From positions 1 to 64,000 of the forward strand of contig CAZPWJ010000020.1 of NCBI GenBank assembly GCA_964590195.1: a DNA stretch of 64,000 nucleotides. Reading direction: 5' to 3'. The position numbers were made by a program, and so were the translations under genes. Positions 35,854-45,531 of this stretch are shown here, piece by piece. The notes beneath the pieces were generated by a model. The model did no database searches, had not been told where the DNA came from, and saw only the letters and a list, made by a program, of their open reading frames with translations. How positions within the stretch are numbered: position 1 is the first letter of the stretch; every line of letters starts with the position of its first letter. Source of the DNA: GCA-2731375 sp964590195. Its GTDB lineage: Bacteria; Pseudomonadota; Alphaproteobacteria; GCA-2731375.

Positions 35854-37022
35854 TCCTGCCCTCGGCTCTGGTTGATGTTGGCTAATTCAGCCAGCAACTC
35901 ATCCCGGCTGGCGGCAAAATCATCGGCCCGCCAGGCGTCTTCCAACGCGCGCAACCTCTCGCCGACCTCCGGACCGGGCTGCATGCCAAGGGCGAGGGCG
36001 TCGCTGCCCTTGAGTGGGAAAGGTGGCGGGGTTGCGTCATTGATGCGGGCGATAAGATTCGGTACGCCCTGCCGCAAGGCCAGATCACCGATGCGCTCTG
36101 GTCCGTGGTCATAGAGCAGCTGGCGCAAGGCGGGGCGGCTGATGTCGGCGCTCAAGTTCGCGGGCGGCTCCATTAAAAATTCCAGACGGCTGGCTTGTTG
36201 GTTCGAAAGGCGCAACCGCGCGGCCAGGGCCCCTGCGCCGGCGCTGGCAATGGCGGACAGGCGGCGCAAGGGATCGCCGTCCGTGCGGGCCAGGCCAGCA
36301 AGGTCAAATCCGTCTGGCAGAACCTGTTGCAGCACGCCGGCCTTGGCCATGAGCTCCAGGCTGGGCAGAGGATCGGGGGCGGCCAGCAGCTTGAACGTCT
36401 CGTCTCGGACACGCTCGCCACTCAGGTCCGCGATGCCCGGTGCGGCGGCGGTGCAGGCGGCCAGGGCCGCCGCGTCCGGTTCGCCCCGCCCAAATAATGC
36501 GAAAAAGCGGAAAAACCGCAGGATGCGCAGTTTGTCCTCGTCAATTCGTTGTGCCGCATCGCCCACGAAACGCACTCGGCCCGCCGCAAGATCCGCCTGG
36601 CCGCCAACCGGGTCGTACAGCTGGCCGTCGCGATCGGCATAGATGGCGTTGATGGTGAAATCCCGGCGCGCGGCGTCCAGTTGCCAATCGTCCGTGAAGG
36701 CGACCTTGGCGTGGCGACCAAAGGTTTCCACATCCACCCGCAGGGTGGTGATTTCGAAATGCTGGCCCTCGGCCAATGCCGTGATAGTGCCGTGTTTCAG
36801 GCCCGTGGGAATGACTTTGATGGCGACGGCTTCCAGCAGGCGCATGCTGTCTTCCGGCAACTGGTCGATGGCAATATCAAGATCCGTGCTGGCGCGGTCC
36901 AGTAGGCCGTCGCGGACACAACCGCCGACAAAGCGCGGCATCGCGCCGTCGGTGGCGAGGGCGCCCAGCACCGCCTGGCTGGACGCTGCCGTTAACCAGG
37001 GTTGCCGGGTCAGATGCGTCAT
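35850..37022 (-). CDS. CCA tRNA nucleotidyltransferase / poly(A) polymerase family
   Basis: The enzyme adds or repairs the 3' CCA end of tRNAs. The 390-residue protein has the nucleotidyltransferase head FVGGCVRDGLLDRASTDLDI, with the catalytic aspartates in DLDIAID, and the neck motifs RRDFTINAIYAD and RIDEDKLRILRFFRF. The ATG at 37022 begins at the family start; a longer frame would run through the DUF6111 gene. In alphaproteobacteria this gene commonly follows a NUDIX and a DUF6111 gene, as here. Confidence 0.9.
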   Translation of the reverse strand: MTHLTRQPWLTAASSQAVLGALATDGAMPRFVGGCVRDGLLDRASTDLDIAIDQLPEDSMRLLEAVAIKVIPTGLKHGTITALAEGQHFEITTLRVDVETFGRHAKVAFTDDWQLDAARRDFTINAIYADRDGQLYDPVGGQADLAAGRVRFVGDAAQRIDEDKLRILRFFRFFALFGRGEPDAAALAACTAAAPGIADLSGERVRDETFKLLAAPDPLPSLELMAKAGVLQQVLPDGFDLAGLARTDGDPLRRLSAIASAGAGALAARLRLSNQQASRLEFLMEPPANLSADISRPALRQLLYDHGPERIGDLALRQGVPNLIARINDATPPPFPLKGSDALALGMQPGPEVGERLRALEDAWRADDFAASRDELLAELANINQSRGQE

Positions 37023-37030
37023 GATGTTCG

Positions 37031-37294
37031 CTAGTCGAACTTGCCCGGCACGATCTTGCCGTCCTGGACGTGGGGCGCGGTATAGACCCCGTCCGCCGGA
37101 GCGCCGGTAAACAGCCACACCGCGATCAACGAGATGACGAGCAGCACCAGACCGGCTGCGAACAGCCAGAACCAGGGCGCCTCGTCGAATGCCTGGCCTT
37201 TTTCACGTGCCTTGCGGGTGGCGTAGAGATACAGACCATAGGCGATGAAGGGCAGCAGAAACGGGACCAGATGATAAAGAATGTTGCGCAGCAT
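37031..37294 (-). CDS. DUF6111-type small membrane protein
   Basis: The 87-residue protein has two hydrophobic segments, about residues 5-24 (ILYHLVPFLLPFIAYGLYLY) and 41-63, and a short polar C-terminal tail. It lies 8 nt ahead of the CCA-transferase gene and 19 nt behind the NUDIX gene, as is typical for DUF6111 genes in alphaproteobacteria. Function is unknown. Confidence 0.75.
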   Translation of the reverse strand: MLRNILYHLVPFLLPFIAYGLYLYATRKAREKGQAFDEAPWFWLFAAGLVLLVISLIAVWLFTGAPADGVYTAPHVQDGKIVPGKFD

Positions 37295-37313
37295 GTTTTA
37301 AGGGCCGTGGCGC

Positions 37314-37964
37314 TCAGAGCAGGTCATGGACGCGCCGGTACAGGTTCATGATCATCCCCGCCGTTGCACCCCAGATGTAAAATTCGCCGTAGGGCATGGC
37401 GTAATATTGCCGCTGATGGCCATTGTATTCCCGGCTGTGGCGTTGATGGTTTTGCGGATCGAACAGAAAATCCAGCGGCACTTCAAAGACGTCCGCGACC
37501 TCGAAATCATCCACGTTCAGATCGAAACCCAGGCGCACGAAGCCTACCACGGGGGTAACATGGAATCCCGTTCCGGTTTCGTAATCATCTAGATATCCGG
37601 CCACTTCCACATAGGAACGGCTCAGGCCGATTTCCTCCTCCGTTTCGCGCAGGGCGGTATCGACCACATCCAGGTCGTCCTCCTCCACCCGGCCGCCAGG
37701 GAAACTGACCTGGCCGGCGTGGTGATGCAGATGGTCCGTGCGCTTGGTCAATAATACGGTCAGGCCGCTGTTATGCTCGACCAATGGCACCAGCACCGCC
37801 GCCGGCTTCAGGCGCTCGTCAGGATCGACCCAGTCCTGCATGAAGGGATTCAGGTCATGGTCGCCGGTGGAGGGGCGCAAATCGTCATGGGCGCGGGAAT
37901 CCACCATGGGGCGAAGTTTCGATACAATACGGTCGCGCAACTGCGGCTCCTTAGCAAAATTCAA
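37314..37964 (-). CDS. NUDIX hydrolase, CoA pyrophosphatase type
   Basis: The 216-residue protein has the Nudix box starting at Gly91 with RETEEEIGL at residues 106-114, and a preceding AGQVSFPGGR typical of NudL-like CoA pyrophosphatases, which cleave CoA to phosphopantetheine and 3',5'-ADP. An N-terminal region of about 50 residues precedes the domain. It is in the DUF1285-NUDIX-DUF6111-CCA operon. Other nucleoside diphosphate derivatives are possible substrates. Confidence 0.87.
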   Translation of the reverse strand: MNFAKEPQLRDRIVSKLRPMVDSRAHDDLRPSTGDHDLNPFMQDWVDPDERLKPAAVLVPLVEHNSGLTVLLTKRTDHLHHHAGQVSFPGGRVEEDDLDVVDTALRETEEEIGLSRSYVEVAGYLDDYETGTGFHVTPVVGFVRLGFDLNVDDFEVADVFEVPLDFLFDPQNHQRHSREYNGHQRQYYAMPYGEFYIWGATAGMIMNLYRRVHDLL

Positions 37965-37980
37965 AAGTACGCTTCATGCT

Positions 37981-38538
37981 CTAGACCTCACCTGGATCGC
38001 CGATCGGGAAGAATACACCGGCGCTCCAGATGCCGAGCTGGGTCTCGCCATCACGGTTCTCTTCCACGGCCAAATCGACCAGGTCATAGAATGTCGCACG
38101 GTTGATCAATGCTTCCAAGCGCCCTCGTACATGTACATAGGGCGAGGGCTCTTCCGTTTCCGGGTCAATCTCCATCCGCAGCGGGTGGTCAGGGCCCGCC
38201 ATGACCTCGTCGTCCACATTGGTGCGGAAGGTCAGGATCTGTTCGCTGCCGCTTCCATGCACGGCCATGGCGACGGCCTGGAAGGGCGCGTCCTCCACCA
38301 AAATGGCGAATTTTTCCACCGGGGTGACCAAATAATAGCGCCCATCCGCGTCATGCCGCAGGATCGAGGCAAACATTTTGACCATCCGCCGCCGCTTTAT
38401 GGGCGAGCCCAGGTAATGCCAGGTCCCGTCACGGGCAATGCGCATATCCAGGTCGCCGGAAAAATCAGGATGCCAGGTTTCCACGGGCGGCAGCTTGCCT
38501 TTTGGCAACTGCGCGCTGATGGCCTGAATATCCAGCAT
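37981..38538 (-). CDS. DUF1285 family protein
   Basis: The 185-residue protein matches DUF1285, with LPPVETWHPDFSGDLDMRIA, GTWHYLGSPIKRRRMVKMFA and the central YYLVTPVEKFAILVEDAPF. The family has no assigned biochemical role. The ATG at 38538 is preferred; a TTG at 38550 would add four residues. It is the first gene of the leftward operon ending in CCA-transferase and is divergent from the moxR gene. Confidence 0.8.
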   Translation of the reverse strand: MLDIQAISAQLPKGKLPPVETWHPDFSGDLDMRIARDGTWHYLGSPIKRRRMVKMFASILRHDADGRYYLVTPVEKFAILVEDAPFQAVAMAVHGSGSEQILTFRTNVDDEVMAGPDHPLRMEIDPETEEPSPYVHVRGRLEALINRATFYDLVDLAVEENRDGETQLGIWSAGVFFPIGDPGEV

Positions 38539-38670
38539 CCGTTTTTCCAATCTCGCGGTGCTTTCACACCGTATGCGTTCGGCTAGCCCACTTCAGCTGG
38601 CCCTATGCTCTCGTAAACGTTACCTTACGGGCTAGATCAAAGTTGGGGACTCTTCAATATAGTGGACATC

Positions 38671-39669
38671 ATGGCATTCGTCAGCGAAACCGACAAAAAA
38701 TTGATCGCCGAGGCCGAGGCGGCCGTCGAGCATATCGCCAAGGTACGGCAGATGATCGGCCGCGTCATCTTTGGCCAGGCAGAGGTGATCGACGAAACCT
38801 TGATCACCCTGCTGGCCGGCGGCCATGCCTTGTTGATCGGCGTACCCGGCTTGGCCAAGACGCGCCTGGTGGAAACCCTGGGCACGGTTCTTGGCCTGGC
38901 GGAGAAACGCGTGCAATTCACCCCGGATTTGATGCCCGCCGATATTCTCGGTTCCGAGGTGCTGGAGGAAGCCGACAGCGGCAAACGCAGTTTCCGCTTT
39001 CTGCCCGGCCCGGTGTTCTGCCAGCTGTTGATGGCGGACGAGATCAACCGGGCCAGCCCGCGCACGCAATCGGCCCTGCTGCAGGCCATGCAGGAACAAT
39101 TCGTTACCATCGCCGGACAGCACCATCCCCTGCCGCAGCCGTTTCATGTGCTGGCGACGCAGAATCCCTTGGAGCAGGAAGGCACCTATCCCTTGCCCGA
39201 GGCGCAGTTGGACCGCTTTCTGCTGCAGATCGACGTGGACTATCCCGACCGCGAGGCGGAGCGGCGCATGCTGATCGCCACCACCGGAGGGGAGGAAGCG
39301 GCGATCGAGGCGGTGATGGATGGCGAACGCCTGCGCGCCACCCAGGCTCTGATCCGCCATATCCCCGTGGGCGACAGCGTGTTCGAGGCGATCCTGACCC
39401 TGGTCCGCAATGGCCGCCCCGAAGACAGCCCCCTGACGGGTATCCGCGAACAGGTCGCATGGGGCCCCGGCCCGCGGGCCAGCCAGGCGATGATGCTGGC
39501 GGTGCGTGCCCGGGCCTTGCTGGATGGCCGGCTGGCGCCCTCTATTGATGATGTTCTGGCCCTGGCCGGCCCGGTGCTGCGCCACCGCATGGCGTTGACA
39601 TTTGCCGCCCGCGCCGATGGCGTCACCCTGGGCGAGGTCATCGGCCGCCTGTCGGAACCATTGGCCTAA
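38671..39669 (+). CDS. MoxR-family AAA+ ATPase
   Basis: MoxR ATPases act as chaperones for partner proteins with von Willebrand A domains. The 332-residue protein has Walker A GVPGLAKTRLVETL, Walker B LLMADEINRASPRTQSALL and the sensor region LATQNPLEQEGTYPLPEAQL. It heads a four-gene rightward operon with DUF58, DUF4159 and a further membrane protein, the usual MoxR neighbourhood. The start may be GTG 38662. Confidence 0.92.
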   Translation: MAFVSETDKKLIAEAEAAVEHIAKVRQMIGRVIFGQAEVIDETLITLLAGGHALLIGVPGLAKTRLVETLGTVLGLAEKRVQFTPDLMPADILGSEVLEEADSGKRSFRFLPGPVFCQLLMADEINRASPRTQSALLQAMQEQFVTIAGQHHPLPQPFHVLATQNPLEQEGTYPLPEAQLDRFLLQIDVDYPDREAERRMLIATTGGEEAAIEAVMDGERLRATQALIRHIPVGDSVFEAILTLVRNGRPEDSPLTGIREQVAWGPGPRASQAMMLAVRARALLDGRLAPSIDDVLALAGPVLRHRMALTFAARADGVTLGEVIGRLSEPLA

Positions 39670-39675
39670 GCCGCC

Positions 39676-40587
39676 ATGACGCCAGTCGCCGCAAACAGGA
39701 TTGGCGCCAGGGCCGAGCAACTGGCCGCCGCCCTGCCGGCGCTGTTGGTCGCGGCGGATCGGGTCGCGGCAACTGTTGTGCAAGGCGTGCATGGCCGGCG
39801 CCGGGTGGGCAGCGGCGAAACCTTCTGGCAATACCGCCGTTATCAGGGTGGCGACAGCGCCACGGCCATCGACTGGCGGCAATCCGCCAAGAGCCAGAAA
39901 ACCTTCGTGCGGGAAAACGAATGGGAAGCGGCGCAAAGCGTCTGGATGTGGCGGGACGGCTCCGCCTCCATGGATTATCAATCAAAAACCGGTACGGCGT
40001 CCGAACGCAAGCAGGACCGGGCCGATCTTCTGTTGCTGGCGCTGGCATCGCTGCTGCTGCGCGGCGGCGAGCATGTGGGCCTTTACGGCCAGGACAGTAT
40101 CGCCACGGGCGGCCGCGCCACCTTGAACCGCCTGGGCGCGCATTTGCTTGACCCCCGTACCGGCGAAGCCGGCCTGCCCGCGCCGGGACGGCTGCCGCGC
40201 CTGGCTCAATTGGTTCTGTTCAGTGATTTTCTCGCACCCCTCGAAGAGATCGAGGCGCTGGTCAAGGGCTTCGCCAACCAAGGTGCCCGTGGCCATATGG
40301 TGCAGATTTTGGATGGTGCGGAAGAGGATTTGCCGTTTCATGGCCGCACGGAATTCGAAGGCACGGAGGGCGAGGGCAAGGTCCTGATTGGCCGGGTGGA
40401 AAGCCTGCGCGATGATTACCGTCGGCGCATGGCGGTTCAGCGTGAAGGCCTGAATGATATCGCGCGGCGGGCCGGTTGGGGTTTCGCCGTCCACCGCACG
40501 GACCGATCGCCGCAAACCGCGCTGCTGGCCTTATTCAGCGCCTTGAGCGGTCAATTGGACGGCCCGGCCGGGCAAACCAAGTTATAG
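39676..40587 (+). CDS. DUF58 domain protein
   Basis: The 303-residue protein carries the DUF58 signature GGDSATAIDWRQSAKSQKTF and the VWA-like start SVWMWRDGSASMDY. It lies 6 nt behind moxR and 3 nt ahead of the DUF4159 gene. DUF58 proteins are probable MoxR clients; the pathway here is unknown but envelope maintenance is the common suggestion. Confidence 0.88.
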   Translation: MTPVAANRIGARAEQLAAALPALLVAADRVAATVVQGVHGRRRVGSGETFWQYRRYQGGDSATAIDWRQSAKSQKTFVRENEWEAAQSVWMWRDGSASMDYQSKTGTASERKQDRADLLLLALASLLLRGGEHVGLYGQDSIATGGRATLNRLGAHLLDPRTGEAGLPAPGRLPRLAQLVLFSDFLAPLEEIEALVKGFANQGARGHMVQILDGAEEDLPFHGRTEFEGTEGEGKVLIGRVESLRDDYRRRMAVQREGLNDIARRAGWGFAVHRTDRSPQTALLALFSALSGQLDGPAGQTKL

Positions 40588-40590
40588 CGT

Positions 40591-43344
40591 ATGCTGTCGC
40601 TTGGACCCATTGCCCTGACCGCGCCCTGGATGCTGCTGGGCTTGGCCGCCTTGCCCTTGATCTGGTGGCTGTTGCGGATCACGCCGCCGGCGCCCCGGCG
40701 GGTACGTTTCCCCCCTATCCGTATTTTGTTCGACTTGCGCGGCGAGGAAGAAACGCCGGCGGCAACGCCGTTGTGGCTGGCATTGTTGCGGCTATTGCTG
40801 GCCGCCCTGGTGGTGCTGGCGCTGGCCCATCCCCTGCTGCATCCCGGTGCCGATTTGTCCGGCAAAGGCCCGGTGGTTCTGGTGATCGATGATGGCTGGG
40901 CGGCGGCGCCCAACTGGCTGCTGCGGCAGCAGGCCGCCCTAAGCCTGGTGGAGCGGGCGAAGCGGCGCCAGCGCCCGGTGTTGATTTTGAGCACGGCGCC
41001 GCCAGCGGAAGGTGGCGCGATCCAGGCCTCTGGCCTGTTGCAGGCGGCCGAGGCCGAGCCGTTGCTGCGTGCCCTGCAACCGAAACCCTGGTCCCCTGAC
41101 CGCGCCGCCGCCGCCGCCGCAACGGAGGTTTTAACCTTTACCGAACAGCCCACGGTATATTGGTTGAGCGACGGCATCGACAGCCCGGGGCGGAAAACCC
41201 TGGCCGGCGCATTGGCGGCCCTGGGTCCACTGCATCTGTTGCAGCAAGACGCCGGGCAGCGGGCCATGGCCCTGTTGCCCCCGGTACTAAGTGGTGATGG
41301 CTTGCAGGCGACGGTGCTTCGGGCCGGCAAACAAAACCTGGGTACGGTGACGGTGCGGGCGCTGGGCGAAAAAGGCCGGGTATTGGGACAGGGCCAGGCG
41401 CGGTTCGGCATCGACCAGGACCGCGCGGTAGCTGATATCGCCCTGCCTGGTGATCTGCGCAATCGCGCCTTGCGCCTGGAATTGGCCGGGGCGGGTTCGG
41501 CGGCGGCAAGCGTGCTGCTGGATGAACGCTGGCGGCGGCGGCCCGTGGGCCTGGTCTCCGGCGCCATGATGGAAGAACGCGCCCAACCTCTGCTCTCCAA
41601 CCTGTATTATCTGGAACGCGCCTTGCAGCCCTATGCCGAGCTACGCCGGGGCGGCATCGAGGCATTGTTGCAACGGCCCCTGGCGGTGCTGGTGCTGGCC
41701 GATATCGGTCAAATAACCAAGGCGCGGCAACAGCGGCTGGGACAATGGCTGAAGGACGGCGGCATGCTGGTCCGCTTCGCCGGGCCGCATCTGGCGCAGG
41801 GACCGGACCCACTGATCCCCACGGCGTTGCGTCAGGGTGGCCGCGCCCTGGGCGGCTCCCTGTCCTGGTCCAAGCCGGCCGGCCTGGCCGCTTTCCCCAA
41901 ACACAGTCCATTTCATGGCCTGGCGGTGCCGGCGGACGTTCTGGTCAAGCGGCAGGTTCTGGCTCAGCCCTCTCAGGATTTAAGCCAGCGCACCTGGGCC
42001 TCTCTGGCCGACGGCACGCCGATCGTGACGGCGGTGCCCAAGGGCCAGGGTTGGCTGGTGCTGTTTCATGTTACCGCCAATGCGTCCTGGTCCAACCTGC
42101 CCCTGTCCGGCCTGTTCGTGAACATGATGCGTCGTCTGACCGCCATGTCACGGGGCGTGGCGGCGGCGGGCGAAGCGGTGGTGCAACGGCAATTGCCGCC
42201 TTTGGCCAATTTGGACGCCTTTGGCCGCCTGGGGCCGCCGGCCCCCGGTGCCGAGGCCATCAATGCCCGCGATATAGACAAGCTTGAGGCCGGGCCGAAG
42301 AACCCGCCCGGCTATTACGGACGGGAAGATGACCGCCGGGCCTTGAACCTGAGCCAGACCCGGCAAACCCTGCGCCCGATCACGGAATTGTCGGTGCCGG
42401 CACAAATGACCGGTTATCTGCAGGACAGGGAGGAAGACCTGAAACCGTGGCTGTTGCTGGCGGCGTTCTTGCTGGCCCTGGCCGACCTTGTCGCGGTACT
42501 TGCGCTGCGCGGACTGCTGCGGCCCGGCGTCCGCGTGGCGGTGCTGCCGTTGGCCGCGATGCTGTTGTTGCCGGATAGTAACCTTTCCGCACAGCAGTAT
42601 TCTTCCGCCGAGCAATTCGCCATGGCGGCGGCGCTGGATACCCGTCTGGCCTATGTGCTGACCGGCGATGGCCAGGTCGACGAGATGAGCCGGGCCGGCC
42701 TGACCGGGCTGAGTGATATTCTGCGTCTGCGCACCTCGATCGAACCGGAGGCGCCCATGGCGGTTAATGTGGAGCGGGACCCCCTGGTGCTGTTTCCCAT
42801 ATTGTATTGGCCCGTGGTGCCCACGCAGCCGGCCTTGAGCGACAGCGCCATTGCCCGTATCTCGCAGTACATGCGTACGGGGGGCACCATCGTGTTCGAC
42901 AGCCGTGACGCGGGCAATAACATGCCCTTGCTGCGCCGCCGCCTTGGCGCCGGCGGCAGCGCCAGCGAACGCCTGCGCTACCTACTATCGCGCCTCGACC
43001 TGCCCCCCGTGGCGCCGGTTCCGCCGGGCCATGTGCTGACCCGGTCGTTCTACCTGCTGCAGGATTTTCCCGGCCGCTATGTGGGCGGCCAGGTTTGGGT
43101 GGAACGCCGTTCCGGCGGCCTCAACGACGGCGTCTCGGCCTTGATCATTGGCGGCAACGACTGGGCCGCGGCCTGGGCCATGGATGCGCGGCACAGGCCG
43201 CTTGTCCTGCCCACGCCCGGCGGCGCGCGGCAGCGCGAGATGGCCTACCGCTTTGGCGTCAATCTGGTGATGTATGCCCTGACCGGGAATTACAAATCGG
43301 ACCAGGTGCATATCCCGACGATCCTGGAACGGCTGGGGCAATAG
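40591..43344 (+). CDS. BatA-like membrane protein with C-terminal DUF4159 domain
   Basis: The 917-residue protein begins with two helices in a BatA-type N-terminus (APWMLLGLAALPLIWWLLRI and a second near residues 65-85). A long middle region contains FVNMMRRLTAMSRG, and a second pair of helices is near residues 620-665. A DUF4159 domain forms the C-terminal 230 residues, with YSSAEQFAMAAALDTRLAYV, TGGTIVFDSRDAGN and FGVNLVMYALTGNYK. DUF4159 is a ThuA/amidotransferase-like fold. The gene abuts its neighbours on both sides. Confidence 0.85.
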   Translation: MLSLGPIALTAPWMLLGLAALPLIWWLLRITPPAPRRVRFPPIRILFDLRGEEETPAATPLWLALLRLLLAALVVLALAHPLLHPGADLSGKGPVVLVIDDGWAAAPNWLLRQQAALSLVERAKRRQRPVLILSTAPPAEGGAIQASGLLQAAEAEPLLRALQPKPWSPDRAAAAAATEVLTFTEQPTVYWLSDGIDSPGRKTLAGALAALGPLHLLQQDAGQRAMALLPPVLSGDGLQATVLRAGKQNLGTVTVRALGEKGRVLGQGQARFGIDQDRAVADIALPGDLRNRALRLELAGAGSAAASVLLDERWRRRPVGLVSGAMMEERAQPLLSNLYYLERALQPYAELRRGGIEALLQRPLAVLVLADIGQITKARQQRLGQWLKDGGMLVRFAGPHLAQGPDPLIPTALRQGGRALGGSLSWSKPAGLAAFPKHSPFHGLAVPADVLVKRQVLAQPSQDLSQRTWASLADGTPIVTAVPKGQGWLVLFHVTANASWSNLPLSGLFVNMMRRLTAMSRGVAAAGEAVVQRQLPPLANLDAFGRLGPPAPGAEAINARDIDKLEAGPKNPPGYYGREDDRRALNLSQTRQTLRPITELSVPAQMTGYLQDREEDLKPWLLLAAFLLALADLVAVLALRGLLRPGVRVAVLPLAAMLLLPDSNLSAQQYSSAEQFAMAAALDTRLAYVLTGDGQVDEMSRAGLTGLSDILRLRTSIEPEAPMAVNVERDPLVLFPILYWPVVPTQPALSDSAIARISQYMRTGGTIVFDSRDAGNNMPLLRRRLGAGGSASERLRYLLSRLDLPPVAPVPPGHVLTRSFYLLQDFPGRYVGGQVWVERRSGGLNDGVSALIIGGNDWAAAWAMDARHRPLVLPTPGGARQREMAYRFGVNLVMYALTGNYKSDQVHIPTILERLGQ

Positions 43345-45522
43345 ATGATGACCAGCTTTTCCCGCATCAGCTTTGACCCCGCGCTTCCCTGGTGGCTGCT
43401 GGCGGTCCTGGCCTTGGCCGCCGCGCTGCTGCTGGGTGTGGCCTACTGGCGCCGCTCGGGCGGCACCACATGGCGGCTGCTGGCTCTGGCGGCGGCGCTG
43501 GGGGCATTGGCCAATCCCTCGCTGGTGCGCGAGCAGCGCAATCCCATACCCGATGTCGCCCTGGTGGTGGTGGATCAATCCATCAGTCAACGCATCGGAG
43601 AGCGGCAGGCACAGACCGAAGCGGCATTGGAGCGTATCGAACAGAAATTACGGGGCAGGCCGGATCTTGAAATGCGGGTGGTGCGGGCAGGTTTGGCGGC
43701 TGCCTCCGGGGAAACCGGGGCCGGCCATGTGCTGCCGGACGGCACCCATTTGTTCGGCGCCATCCGCCGGGCCCTGCGTGATGTGCCCAATCGCCGGGTC
43801 GCGGGCATCATCATCATCAGCGACGGTCAGGTGCATGACCTGCCCCCCTTGCGCAAGGAGGCAAAAAACGGCGGAGATCAGGGCGCTTCCAATCCGGCTG
43901 ACGACGTTTCAGCGGGCTCCAATGCGGCCGGTCCCAGTTCAACTGGTCCGGTGCATCTGCTGTTGAGCGGCCAGCGCGGCGAGCGGGACAGGCGCCTGGT
44001 GGTGGTGAAGGCGCCCAGCTATGGCATCGTCGGTGAAGTTCTTAATCTGACCCTGCGGGTGGATGACAGCGAAGATGGCGGCGCCAAGGCCGCGCGTACC
44101 CGTCTGCGCCTGCGCCGTGACGGCGGCGTGACCGACAGCCGCAGCATTGCCATTGGCCAGAACCGCAGCTTCCCGTTTCGTTTGAACCACGGCGGTGCCA
44201 CCGTGCTGGAATTGGAGATCGATGCCGGCCCGGACGAGCTGACCCTGAAGAATAATCGCGCCGTTCTGATCATCAATGGGGTGCGGGAACGCCTTCGCGT
44301 TCTGCTGATTTCCGGCGAGCCGCACGCGGGCGAGCGGACCTGGCGCAATATCCTGAAATCGGACCCATCGGTGGATCTGGTGCATTTCACAATTCTCAGG
44401 CCGCCGCATAAACAAGACGGCACGCCGATCAACGAACTGTCGCTGATCGCCTTTCCGACCCGGGAATTGTTTCAGGACAAGCTGGATGATTTTGATCTGA
44501 TCATCTTTGACCGCTACCGCCGCCGGGGTGTGCTGCCCGGTATCTATTTGCAGAATGTCGCCGAATACGTCCGCCGTGGCGGTGCGGTACTGACCGCCGT
44601 GGGGCCTGATTTCGCCTCGCCCTCCTCCCTGTCCCGCACTCCCCTGGGCCGGATCCTGCCCAGCCGGCCAACGGGAAATGTACGCGAAATTGGTTTCCGT
44701 CCCCTGCCGACGGACAAGGGGCGGCGTCATCCGGTGACCGCCACGCTTAGTGGTATCGGCGACAAGGGCACGGCGCCCAGTTGGGGGCGCTGGTTCCGGC
44801 AGATCGACGTGGATCAGGTCAAGGGCGATATTCTGCTGCGCGGCGCGGCGCGCCAGCCCCTGTTGCTTACCTCTCGCGTCGGCGATGGCCGGGTGGCGCA
44901 GCTGCTGTCCGATCATGCCTGGTTGTGGACCCGTGGTTTCGAGGGCGGCGGTCCGCAGGCGGAATTGTTGCGCCGCATCGCCCATTGGCTGATGCAGGAA
45001 CCGGATCTGGAGGAGGAAGACCTGCGTGCTCGCGCCAACGGCAACCAGCTATTGATTCAGCGCCGCAGTCTCAGCCCCGACAACGCCGATGTTCAGGTTA
45101 CGACCCCGGCCGGTGAAGTGCATGGTGTCCGCCTGCGCGACAATGGCCGTGGCTTGGAGACCGGCAGCCTGGCGGTGCTGGAGCCGGGCCTCTACCGTTT
45201 GGCCGACGGCAGTCACAAGGCGATCGCGGCAGTGGGTGATATCAACCCGTTGGAATATGCCGATATGCGCGCCACGCCCGCAAAGTTGCAGCCATTGCTG
45301 GAACAAAGCGGCGGCGGCGCTTTTTGGCTGGCCGACGGCATGCCTGATATCCGCCGGGTCAAGCCGGGCCGGATCAACCGGGGCCGGGGCTGGCTGGGTC
45401 TGCGGGCCAGCGGTGAATACACCGTCAGCGGCGTGGAGCAGACGCCGTTATTGCCTGGCCTTCTGGTCCTGCTGCTGTTCCTTGGCCTGACCATGCTGGC
45501 CTGGCACCGCGAGGGCCGCTAG
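43345..45522 (+). CDS. membrane protein, VWA/glutamine-amidotransferase-like
   Basis: The 725-residue protein starts immediately after the preceding stop. It has two N-terminal helices (about residues 13-55), then VALVVVDQSISQRIGERQ, a degenerate VWA-type start. A middle Ig-like region is followed by an amidotransferase-like part with DLIIFDRYRRRGVLPG and YVRRGGAVLTAVGPDF. A final helix (LLPGLLVLLLFLGLTMLAW) lies near the end. It is probably the terminal member of the MoxR system. The catalytic Cys of true amidotransferases is not evident. Confidence 0.8.
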   Translation: MMTSFSRISFDPALPWWLLAVLALAAALLLGVAYWRRSGGTTWRLLALAAALGALANPSLVREQRNPIPDVALVVVDQSISQRIGERQAQTEAALERIEQKLRGRPDLEMRVVRAGLAAASGETGAGHVLPDGTHLFGAIRRALRDVPNRRVAGIIIISDGQVHDLPPLRKEAKNGGDQGASNPADDVSAGSNAAGPSSTGPVHLLLSGQRGERDRRLVVVKAPSYGIVGEVLNLTLRVDDSEDGGAKAARTRLRLRRDGGVTDSRSIAIGQNRSFPFRLNHGGATVLELEIDAGPDELTLKNNRAVLIINGVRERLRVLLISGEPHAGERTWRNILKSDPSVDLVHFTILRPPHKQDGTPINELSLIAFPTRELFQDKLDDFDLIIFDRYRRRGVLPGIYLQNVAEYVRRGGAVLTAVGPDFASPSSLSRTPLGRILPSRPTGNVREIGFRPLPTDKGRRHPVTATLSGIGDKGTAPSWGRWFRQIDVDQVKGDILLRGAARQPLLLTSRVGDGRVAQLLSDHAWLWTRGFEGGGPQAELLRRIAHWLMQEPDLEEEDLRARANGNQLLIQRRSLSPDNADVQVTTPAGEVHGVRLRDNGRGLETGSLAVLEPGLYRLADGSHKAIAAVGDINPLEYADMRATPAKLQPLLEQSGGGAFWLADGMPDIRRVKPGRINRGRGWLGLRASGEYTVSGVEQTPLLPGLLVLLLFLGLTMLAWHREGR

Positions 45523-45531
45523 GTTGGGCCC

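Noticed and set aside
38632..39981. 449-codon minus-strand frame opposite moxR
   Set aside because: It lies across a clear MoxR gene and the start of DUF58, and its composition (Gln/His/Gly-rich) is typical of antisense reading of GC-rich coding DNA.
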